A stretch of 64,000 nucleotides of DNA from Undaria pinnatifida (Eukaryota > Sar > Phaeophyceae > Laminariales > Alariaceae). The translations under genes and the position numbers were made by a program. The notes beneath the pieces are model-generated. The model worked only from the letters and a program-made list of their open reading frames with translations. It had not been told where the DNA came from and ran no database searches. Of this stretch, positions 11,501 through 23,500 are shown piece by piece. Numbering within the stretch: the first letter of the stretch is position 1; every line of letters starts with the position of its first letter. The DNA is taken from contig JABAKD010000030.1 of NCBI GenBank assembly GCA_012845835.1, positions 3,039,416-3,103,415 of the forward strand, given 5' to 3'.

Positions 11501-14500
11501 TGAAGGACGTGGGGGCCTGGTTTTGATCAAAAGCGAGCGGGTTTGGAGGGGGGGGGAGGGGGGGGGGGGGGGGGGAAAGGGGGGGCAATTTGTGCATGTA
11601 AGCTATAAATCCTTTCGAGGGGATAAATCTGACGGTTTTGGCACCAGTTTATTATTGGGGGGGGGGGGGGGGGGGGTTGGGGCGGGGGGGGTATTTGTGT
11701 AGAATGTGCGTTTTTTTTTTTTACATGCTGTCCTCAGGCGGAAGGTTTTTGCTCGCGCTTTCGGCTGCGGGGTAAACAAGGCGGCCGTCGGTATAATAAG
11801 GCGCATGTCTGGATCCCGTCCGAGCTCTGTGCCGCATGCTCTGAGCATTCGAAGTTGCTGAGTTCGCTCTTTGTCAAGGGGTTGCGTTCCGTCTCGCTTA
11901 GCCGAGTAGGTGAACGGAAAAATCCACTTTTTTTTCTGGTATTTTCTATTAAAATATTGATAAACGTCAGCTGTGAGTACGACCGACTGAATGGTTGCAA
12001 CTCAACTTTGCAACCTGCATGGCACATTTGTCAACAACCCGCTCCGCTCATTTCTTCATCCGCTCTACAATACCAGTCCTTTTGTGTTCATCCTCTCTGC
12101 TGTTTGCTACGACGCAGATACATACAGCCAACAGCAGCAGCACATCTCGTGAACATCATACCATACGTACGGGGTGCATAGCGCCCTGTGACTTACTGTT
12201 GTACATCTCGCACTGAGCATGTAACACACCTCGCCCGACAAAACTGCCTCCCAACGCCCATCTTGCTGGGAGATTAGCACCTAGCTACTATTTCTCGAGT
12301 TGTTGCTGTGCTCCCTGCGCCGTATCTGGGAGGTAGTCGCACCGTGAAAGACCAACAGAGCAAGGCCCATACTGCCGCCTGCATCGTTTCGCCGAGCCGC
12401 GCAGGGTCCATAGAAACCCATACGTTTATATTTGTTCTCGCTCTGCTGCTGTGCTACTTCATCACACATGGCCCTCCATGCTCAGTACTTGTGGCAGCCA
12501 CGGTGCAGCAGCAGCCGCGCTGTCAGCTCTCTCCTTTGTGACAGCCACAGACGGTGCTTCTGTGAGTACGTTGTACGTTTTGGGCATACCAGGTTGTGCG
12601 CTGAGTGTGTACTGTCACAAAATCAGTATACAGCAGCAGAAACACAGCAGGAGCAGTACAACGGCAGCCGTGCTTCAAGCTCGTGCCTCGGCGCCAGTAG
12701 CCACGGTGTATGTATGTGTGTGGCTTGTGCAAAGCAGGAGGTCGAGCCACGACATCGAATTACGACGTCCAATGCAACAATCAAGCACACATCGTCGGAC
12801 CGCATACCAGGTATACGAAGCATACAGCAGTAGCAAAAGCAGTACCTGGTAGCTCACACATACCATTGAAGCGCCTAGCCTGTGTTCCCCCTAGGCGACT
12901 TACGACGCCCCCGGGATATCAAGCAAACCCCATCCCGAAGGGTAACCTCGCATCACAATATCACACAAAGTACATAATTTTCACGCTTCGTTCAAAACAA
13001 ACCAAAATACACTGAAAATTCAAGTCCTTACCGAAAAAACAGTCCCAGGAGAAGATGCACCAGGCACAACCTGACCCCTCCCGCAGGTGCCACAAAAAGA
13101 CACACATAAGACACGCAACCCAAAACGTTGGCTCCGAGCAGGAAAAAGAGCACGCAACCAAACCTTCCTCCGGGCCGGAATATATCATATACCGGTACCA
13201 AACTTCGGTGTTGTTCGGAAGACATGCAACAAGAGCCATTGAAAAGCCGAAGACCGAACGATTACAAGCGACCGACGGCAGTTACCTGAAGAACCGCGAA
13301 CCCTTGGCTCGGAACCCCGCTTGTTCCCGTCACGAACTGCAGCACGCGTGCCAGTTGCTCCGTCTCGAACCCCGCCATCACCTCCCAGAACCACTTCACG
13401 ATCTGGCCAGGAAAAAAAAAAAGGTTACGACGACGGCAGCGGAAGCACAGAAGGGGGCAGAAAATAACTAAAAGTCCGAGTAACTATTATGCGTAGTAGA
13501 GAAGAAAGGAGAGAAAAAAAAATAGGTTGTGCGGATTGATTGCCTTTGGAGTTTTTTTTTTCTGTAAAAAACGAAAAATAAGATAAAAAACTGTGTGCAT
13601 GGGGCGCCTTTGGCGTAACAACGATACAACCTACGAGGTCTGTAGAACAATGCGGTGGGCATTGAATTCAGTGCGCATCAGGAGAATCGTTAAAAAGTCA
13701 TCAAAACAATGCCGTGGGTGGAGAGCATCAAACCACACCCACAGGCCCACAAGCACGCACAGCGCGAGAGAGAGACACCACCACACACACGAAAACGTCA
13801 GCATGAAGCACGAAACCGACGGTTACAAAAGAAAAGAAACGAAACGAAACGAAACGAAACGAAACGGATCGAGCCAACAAAATCATGGAAGTTAACCTTG
13901 TGGTTCCCCGCTCTCCTCTCGAACTCCCCGGTGTAGTCCGTGTGCCTCTGCCAATCCGACAGGTCGATCTGCGGCAGTCCACACATGAGGAGCTCCAGTT
14001 CCTGAAAGTCGAACACAGACAGCAACGCCTCCGGAATAACATCGTAGAAACCCACCAGAAACGCCGTCAGCTGGTCGCGCATGCGCATCAACAGCCGGTG
14101 CTTGAGGACCAGCTCGACGTATTCCCCGATGTTTTCGTTCGTAACGTCAAACTCTGATCCTCCCTCCTTCAAGTCTACCACCTGCATCGACCCCAGGCGG
14201 TCTTCGGTCACCGTGAAGTCCAAGCAGCACACCTTTTTCGACACAACATTGCATCGTACCAGAACGGACGGGTGGAGGGGAGAGGGAGACGGTACCATCA
14301 CAGGGAGCGGCGGAGGACAGATTATGGCTGCGAGTTTCCGGTGGAGGAGGGGAAGGCGGTGCGACAGCAGGGGGGGGGGCGGACAGGGGGGTATGACAAC
14401 AGGGGAGGGGGAGGTTAACCCCTTTAGAGCCCCAAATCCCTTCCCTATACTAATTCCAAGTTAAGTTCCTCCAAAACCGGGTTTCCAGTTGTATAGGCGG

Positions 14501-17500
14501 TAAGGCCGCGGAATCGCACCTCAACACAGTGGACGTTACTCCAATCAAGGCGCCTCAATTGGCCGTCACGGAGACACCTCAACCGACTTTGTCACCAGAA
14601 ATGAACGCTACACATCACCTCGTGAGAAACAGACAACACATGGAACAAAACGCGAACGGCGCACCACACCAGCGACACGAGCGAGTCAATAGCAAGTAAC
14701 GTCCGGTCGCTCCGGTGGTCTAGTGGTAACCCTCCAATACTGCTTCGGTTTGACCCTGAGTTCGAATCCCACCGTGGTGAGATTTTGATTTTATTTGCAA
14801 AAATGCAAAAAAAAGATCAACTGCTGAGAACGCCTAGCAGCGTGGGTACGTACAATACGACGCGAGGCGACGAGGGAGGAAAACGCTGAATTCTTCTCGA
14901 GATAAAAATGGGGAGGGGGGAGGAGGGCCAGCCGTGTGACCCGGGGTCTGAGTTACTACTGGGAAGGAGCGCGAGAGCAGCGCGAAGATAATAAGTGGGA
15001 TGAAAGAAAAATAAAAAGATAAAGAGAACGAAAACGAAAACGAAAACGAAAAAGAAAAACAAGAAGAAAACGTCACCCCGTCAAGCAGATACAGCACGCA
15101 ATGGTGCTGGCAGACTGGGAGAGCTGCAGCGACAGGACATTCGATAGGGACGACACCTCAATGTCGTACATGCTATATTGGTATCATAACCAGCGGTACA
15201 AAAAATCGTCGAAATCAAACTCGCACTGCAGTGTCCACAACAAAAAACAAAGGCTGTCCCACGCGCACGGTTATCTATGTCACAAGGGCTCCGCAGGGTG
15301 CCAGCATCATGTCGGCATCCATGAATCGGGTAGGGCAGGGCATCTATTGGTTCGACCCAATAGGCAGTGAAAAATGTAGTGAAAAACGATACCAGCTAAG
15401 ACACAAAAATATAGTCCACTCTACTCGTACGCGTGCAGGATGTCGAGTAAAGCCAAGAAATCAAGCTTAATAAGACTGGACTACTTAATATACGTAACTT
15501 ACTACCAGGTATATGCCATGTATTATGCGAATCCGATTCCCGAGCTAGGTTTCGATCGTGTTGTCAAGCAAAACAAACAACATGTACCTGGTAGCCAGAC
15601 CCCATACCGGCAGACATAGACTACCCTTGCCGACGCCGATCGTCGAGCAAAGCGCTTGAACAACGGAACGTAACCTCTACAACCCGAGTTTCGAGAATCC
15701 GATACTGAGGCCGACACGATAAAAAGAAATCTTGCCAATCCATATTAGTCTCTCGCCGTTTCAACATCATATAGTACACCCTGGTACCAGGTATACCAGT
15801 TATCCACAAGCTTCTCCTTCGAGATGTGGCTCGCTTGAAATCCCGGGGTGTCGCAAAAGCTACAAAGGGTGAAAAAACGAAGAACTACAAGAGAAGCACG
15901 AGGAAGAAACAATTAGCCACCACACAAGTAACACCGACCAGCGCAGACGAGTTGATAGCCTCGTAGTCTATTTACACGATCCGCCGGTGAATCAAGTAAG
16001 AAGAAAATACTCAAGACGCACCGCAACCTCTTGCCTACCTCGACGTCGTCAAGCTCAGTCATCTTGATCAGCGATTCGTGCGTGAAGTGGTCCACGTGCT
16101 CCAGGTCGCTGAACGCGATCGGCCAGCCGAGCAAGTGCTTGTACAAAGGTCGCACCAAATGCGCCTGCACCAACTGCCCGTCGAACAGCGCCTTGCCCAA
16201 CAACCTTGGAAGGCGAGCGGCCGAGGAGCGGGAGGGGGGGGGGGGGAGAAGGGGGAGGTAGGCGAATGAAAGGGGAGGGGGGTGGAGGGGGGGCGAAGGA
16301 AGGGGGGACAACGGGAAGGTAGGAGGGGGAGAGCAGGGGGGCGGGGAACGGGGGAAATATTATTATTTGGAATTTGATCTGGCGTGGGTCCTTAGTCGTG
16401 CCTGCACAGCTGAACGCTTGCTTGCCGTTCACAGCATCGTCCTGCTAGAAGGGAAGGAAAAGCATGACACGAGCATAGTGGCACCCGTACTGCTGCACGC
16501 TCTTACTACTGCAAACCATTGACAACACCGGACTCACTCGCCGTTTTTTTTATCGCTGTGCATGGGTCCAAAGGAGTTGACAGCCACCAGCAAAAGATAA
16601 AATAATAGAAGGTACCCATGGGTATAAAACAAGGTATTAATAATTAAGGCCCCAAAAAGATCAACAGCTACCAGGTACCTGGTATGCAAAGATGAGTTTC
16701 GACAAAATATTCGATCTCACAGCTGGAGTGTATTTTAATTTTTACAATATATATATATACCAGGACGAGACGAAACGACATCACGCAGGCGAGAAAAAGC
16801 TTGGGAACGAGCGAGAGAGGGCACGCCAGTTGGTCGCCGTACATGAGCCCCGAGAGGGTGACCTGGTCACCAGTACGAGATATAAAACGAGATAAAGTTA
16901 GATAGAAAAACAACGAGAGCGAGAAAGAGCAAGAGGCAATAATAGTTTGTGGCTACCTGGTACGTGCCAGTTGAAAAAACTAGATAAAACAACATACAAA
17001 TTACAAAAAGCCAGGGACAAGAGCGAATAGGGCACTAAGCCATCTTACGTGGAACGTACCTGCCGACAAAGTGGAAGTGCTGCAGGTGCTGCTCGTTTGC
17101 CACGCCTGAGTTAGCGCTGATCTGCATGCACATCTGGTTGATGCTAGAGTACTGGAACAACGCGAAGTCCGGGTTGAAAACCCTGCATAAGAAAAAACAA
17201 CAATACAAAAAGCAGCAACAAAAAACAAGAAACAACAAAAACAACAACGCAAAAAAAGCAAAGAGGCACATACGAAACAGACGAAAAGAGAGCGAGAACG
17301 AAGAGAGAAGGTTGGCAGCGGCACGTCGAACGAAGAAAAATGCAAAATAGGGGTTGGACAGAGAACGAGAAGAAGAAGAATCTGTACCATACATGCGCCG
17401 TACGAGACAAAGGCTGCTTGCCAGTGCAGCATTTGGGTGTAACGGTGAGCAGAGGCCATGCAACAGCTGTGCCAAGGCACAGGCAGCCGCGGAAAGGACA

Positions 17501-20500
17501 AGATAAACAAGCAAACAAAAAAAAAGCTTTGTGAGCACGATGTAACACAAAATACAATGAGGGTTTCGCCACGGCGGGCTCATTTACGCCCGCCGACCGG
17601 CGCCGCGCATACAACTCTAACCCCTCCTAATCCTTCCCCTCTTCATTAGCACCCTTACCCTCCACTACCGCCCTTACCTTCCCCTTCCGTGTTACCCTTC
17701 CCCTAAGAACCTACCCTAAACCGTAAACCTTTGCTTCACTACCGTTACACTTCTTCGTTAGCACCCTTACCCTCCACTACCACCCTTACCCTCTCATGTT
17801 ACCCTTCCCCTATTAACCTCCCCTTAACCTCTACTGTAAACCCTTGCCTTACTACCGTTACACTTGTCAATTTACCCTTCCGAGACGAGATGGAACCACT
17901 CCCGGGCGACCCCGCCAGCGTCCACCCCGGGCTCTCCCAGGAACTCAAAGCGGAACCTTTGTCGCATGCTCTCCGACCTCACGCTCTCCATTGCCGCCAT
18001 GCTATCCTCCAGCAAGTTGTTCCTCCGGACCTGCCAAGCAGAGCCAACCCGCAAGAATGGAAACCCCCCAACGGAAAACATAAAACAACACCGAAACATT
18101 ATAATTTAGGTAAACACATACTCATGGCAAGTTCGACAGCAACGGTACTACTGTAGACAAGTAGGCGATACGTGTTAGAGTTACATTGCTTCTTCCCGTT
18201 TACGCACTTTGCTGTTTTCTACTTCGAGTACGTCCAAGCGTTCAAGCAAGCGCACGTCCTTCGAGTCTGCTCAAGGCAAGCAAGGCAAGCAAGGGAAGCA
18301 AGGGAAGCAAGGCACGCAAGGCAAGCAAGGCACGCAAGGCACGCAAGGCAAGCAAGGCACGCAAGGCACGCAAGGCAAGCAAGGCAAGCAAGGCAAGCAA
18401 GGCACGCAAGGCAAGCAAGGCACGCAAGGCACGCAAGGCAAGCAAGGCACGCAAGGCACGCAAGGCAAGAAAGGCACGCAAGGCACGCAAGGCAAGCAAG
18501 GCACGCAAGGCAAGCAAGGCACGCAAGGCAAGCAAGGCAAGGCACGGCAAGACATAAGGCAAGCGAGCCAAGAAACATCAACCGAAGCATGGGCATGTAC
18601 CTTGAGGTGCTGATGCTCAACATCCCACGGCACCCTGAGCAAGTCGCACTGCTTGTTAAACCAGTCCACCTTCTCCTTGAAGGGAAGCTGGCTCGCGCGG
18701 CTGAGGTGCTGGAACGTCAGGTTGGCCTCGGGCACGCTCGCGTCTAGCGTCGCCTCCTCTGCTCGCACCTGTTCGTCGCCGTCATCAATATCGCCATTGT
18801 CATCATCATCGTTGTAAGCGTCATCGTCGTTGTAATTGGCATCATCGTCACGATCATCGTGATCAACTTCATGATCATCGTTATCAAAACGATGGTAATC
18901 GCGGTCGTCATCATGATCACCATCGAAATCGTCATCACCATCTCATCACCATCATGACCGTCGCCACCATATCGTCCTCATTATCGTTATGATGACACCA
19001 ACCACCATCAGTATCATAACCATCCTCATCGTCCTCCTCCTCCTCATCATGATCGTCGCTACAATATTTATATATTGTCGTGATGATGTCATCGACATCA
19101 CCATCACCATCATCATCACCACCATCATCATCATCATCATCATTGTCGTCGTCATCATCATCATCGTCGTCCTCATCATCCTCATCACCATCATCATCAT
19201 CATCATCACCATCATTATCATCATCGCCATCGTCATCATCACCATCATCATAACCATAAACATAAACATAATCATCGTCATCACCATCACCATCACCATC
19301 ATCATCATCATCATCATCACCATCATCGGTATGATGGTCACCGTCATCATCACGATTATCACCATCATCATCATGATCACGATTGCCATCGCGGCCTGTC
19401 TGCGCCACCTCCAACCATTTCTACCTACAAAACACTTCAATTTCTCTCTCTACCTCTTGTTCTCCTCTCAGTCTCACCAGCTCAACCATGTAGTGTCGGT
19501 GCTTGAGCTTGGAGAGTTTACGGACAAACGCGCTGCCTTCGATCCTGAAGTTAGACCCGGCCAACGTCGACTGCACGGGCGCCAAGCGAAAACAGCAAAA
19601 AACAGAATACACGTACAAACGGAATGGAAAGGAAAGCGAGAAAAACCAGGGCATGGGCGATTCGAAACGATTGCAAATGACAAAAATCAGGACACAGGCG
19701 ATAGGAAGCGCAGGAAAAACGACACCATCGAAAAATCAGGACACATGTAACTAAAGTCCGGGCACGGCAAAGAGGACAGAGAGAGCGAGGGAGATAACGG
19801 AGCGTGAATTCGACTTCAGACCAACTACTATGGGAAAAAAAAATGAGTTTTTATTTCTCTCCTTAACATGGATCTCCGACGCCCAAAAATAATCACGCTC
19901 ATTACGGGACAGGAAACCATCGGTTCTTCTGGGTTCAGAAAAAATCGGAGCCAGAATCAGCGGATCCTGTTATTTCTGAGCAAATAACGACTTTTCCACC
20001 CTGTCAGAGCTGAGATTATTTGACCCTTGGATACTACCAGGCATCAAGTATCACATGCCACCACACTGCCTAGTCTGTACCTGGTATCATATCTGTGTCA
20101 TGTACACGTCATCCATAACCCACGACAAATAGTCATCACACACATACCACAGCGTACCGCGCTTGTTGTGTACGAGAGACAACTTCCTCCCACAAGAGCG
20201 ACAGCAACTCTCGCACTACCCGGAGTGACGGCGTTCCCGATAGCGATCTCCACCGACCACCTGATCCCGAGGGATCAAATTGGGTCGACGTACTCACGCA
20301 TCCGTATACAACGGCAGCTCTCGCTGCTGGAGTAGTAACGGGGACCGCCGGTAGGGACAGCTCGCGCTATCGCCATGGTGGGAACCGAAGGACACGCCAG
20401 AAAACCAGCTGGATTGCGAATGCAGTTGAGTTAAATTGACACACATGTATGAAAATATGTGGAAGTGTGGTGAGCTTGAGCTTATTTTCCCCCATCGGCC

Positions 20501-23500
20501 GGAGGATGAAAAAAAACAAAAAACATACACAGCAGAAGCAGCACCATCACCACCAGCACAGCAGCAGCACAGCAGCAGCACAGCAGCAGCAGCAGCAGCA
20601 GCAGCAGAGGCGGTGGCGACCCAACGACGCAGGCGATAGTGTGCATGCCAGATATTCAAACAAAACAAATGTGAAAACAAAACCAGCCCACTTTCTAAAA
20701 ACCAGAAGCCATAATAATGGAGGTCCCATATTTCCCGTCCAGTTTAGTTATGGAGCCCGAAAACTCGAAAACTACCACGCAGATATATCGCATTAAATTC
20801 CTTCCACAATAGTTGGTTTCAGCGAAAACAGTGAAGGCAAAAACAGCCGTGAAAGCAGCAAGAGGAAAAAAAACAGAAAACGTTGAGAAGGAAAGAAAAG
20901 GACCGAGAAAGAGAAAAAAGGGTCGACCCCCGACACATGTCGCGAATCGGAAAAGCGTGTCACCACGGCCCCCCCTCCTCCCCCACCGCCTCCGGAGATT
21001 TCCGACCAAGTGCCGAAGGCGGTGGCCCAGTTAGCTAACTACACACGTCGAAGCATACCAAGCACAGCGTCCCCGAATCGCCAACAAACTGGTAAGGGAT
21101 GGGGCGCAAGAGTCGTCCTCACCACCACCACCATCACCTCCACCATGCCATCACTACCATCACCACCACCGCCAAACAGCAAAAGGATCAGACGACAACC
21201 TCGGCGCCCCTAAGGCATGTTGTCAATTTGTGACGAAGCATGTTGAAGGCGGGGGAGGGGGGGGGGCGGGGATGGTCTATGTTGACATTTTTCTCCGATT
21301 CGCGGCATACGCAACTTGACCTTATTTTTTCTCTCGTTCCATCCTTTCCCTTCCTTTCCTTTTTGTTTCCTTGCCTTGCCTTTCCTTTCGCGAGAGCACA
21401 ACAAACATCGCGCTGGGCGCACAAGCGTCGGGTTCTCCCCATATCTCGGTGCGCTTCGGCCTCTGTCTGAGTGATTATCACTCTTGTTGCGTCTTGTGTA
21501 TTAAGGCTCTCTTGCCTATCTGCTCGTCCGTCCGCCCCATCTGTCTGTAAGCCTGTCTTGTGTATCTATCTTTTTTTTTTTTTTATAATCATCACTTGTG
21601 CAACCAGCTCAACTCATGTGAGTTTTTACCCTCAGCGGCCTTCTGGACAAGCCGCCGCGGCCACAGGTGTCACCCGTTCACCCTCCTGGTACGCGCCGTC
21701 ACTTTTGTCGCGCTTAGGGTTCAGCTTTCCCAATGCTCGGTGATTGCATCGATTTTCGCCAACTCACGCTGTCGCGCATTCGGCATGTCAAACTGTTGAA
21801 GAAAAAGTCCCTTGCGGGATTTTTGAACTCACGAAATCAACCTCGATAGTTGCGCGGCTTACTACCTATTGGACCACTAACGACGCCGGTCTATCTGTTT
21901 TTCTTTTACACGTTTCGTCTACAAGGCTGCGATATCGATTTGTCTGCCAGCCTTATCCATGCGTCTATCGGTTAGTCTGTCCCACCAGAGTAGTGTGAGT
22001 CCGATTGTTTGCCCGGAATGCGTTCTAGACCATCAGTTTATCAATTTTACCGCCAGATGTCCGTCCATCTACCTACACTGCGAGCCTCACGTCGCACGCT
22101 ACTACCCTGACACGAGAAAAGCAAGAAAGGAAGGATACGCCACAACAACGACAATAAGCAAAATAAAATAAAAGCAAAAAAACAGCAACCATAGCCCCGC
22201 CCCCGCCCCCCGCCACCCTTTGCATAGTCTCTCTCTTAGCTCCCTCCCTCCGTTCCTGTGGCTAAGATGAAACGTATTCGTACGGCAACCGTAACCGTAT
22301 CCGTCTCGTCTAACACGCCTCGCAACACGCACAAAACCCTCCCGCCACCCCCCCCCCCTCCCCCCTCTCCATCGCGCCACAAAAGGCGTCCCACAGAGTC
22401 ATGTATCTTTTACAACGCACGCCACCCCAGCCCACCTTCCGTTTAAGCATAGTCCTGTCCGAGATCGTCGCTCTCCGTTGCTGCGCCGATTTCGCATCGC
22501 CCTCCCCTCCACCCCCTCCCCCCGCCCCCCCCCCGCTCCCTCCTCCAGCTCGTCCGTCGGCAGAAGTCGCATCTCCGACAAAAGAAGCCGATGCTTCTGC
22601 GTCTCCCTCGTCGTGTCGAACCCAATGGAACTTCAGGTCCGTCCCTACACACCTCACCCATCCGTCCTGTGGGAGCGAAGCAAGGGTTTCCAGAAAAGGG
22701 AGGCGGGAGGGAAGCGCGGGGAGGGCGAGGCGGGGGGGGGGGGGGGGGGGGGGGTGAGTGTTCATATTTCTCTCGTGATATTGGCTTAGGTGCAGCGGGG
22801 CAGGGAGGAGGAAGGGGGTTGGATGCCTGCACACCTCACCCGCCTGTCCTGCGGGGGCAAATGATTCGAGACAATGAAGGCTGGAGAGAGGGGGAAGGGG
22901 GGGGAGGGGGAGGGGGGTCGGACGGTTTCAGCTCTCCCAGGGTATCGATTAGGGGCCATAAGGGACGGGGGGGGAGGAGGGGATAGATTAATCCATCAGA
23001 TATTTCGCGGTAATCGCATAGGTGCCATAAGCGGGGGTGCGGTAGGGTGGGAGTTGAGTGGCTCTAAGTTTTATGTGACACTCGTTTGTGTATCGTACGG
23101 ACGAGGAAGGGAACGCGAGGGGGGGGGGGAGCTGAGCGACTTTGAATCCTCCGTGACATCCGTGTTGTGTGATAGCGGGGATGGGGGGGGGCGGAGGAGG
23201 GGTAGCACCATCACCTTTCCCGAGTAGTGGATGCTGTACGTCTGAAGCTGCGCCTCGCTCAGCTGTATAGGCAGCTGGAATCGAATCTTCTGCCCCGGTC
23301 TTGCGTCGAGGGGGCAGTGCACCATCACGCGCTGCCCGCCCGCTGCAGCATGTCGCCACAGTAACAAAAACAACAAAAAAACAGCAAAACACCAAACAGG
23401 AACATGCAACAGCAACAACAAAAACGGCAACACAAGCAACGAGAGCAACAACAAAAGCAGCGACAGCAGCAGCAACAACAACATCAACAAAACAGCACCA

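Noticed and set aside
14700-14780. Functional tRNA gene
   Set aside because: A and B boxes are present, but the acceptor ends do not pair and a SINE body with an A tail follows; the same applies at 29394 and 30692.
18186-18768. Long ORFs in several frames and both strands
   Set aside because: They are translations of the (GCAAG/GCACG)n array; a 5-bp unit without stops opens every frame. Only the HECT exon 18601-18768 at the edge is real.
18271-19395. CRISPR-like array
   Set aside because: The units are microsatellites without unique spacers of constant length, and the setting is eukaryotic.
18935-19750. Asp-rich minus ORF and Ile-rich plus ORF
   Set aside because: Product of the (ATC)n tract inside a HECT intron.
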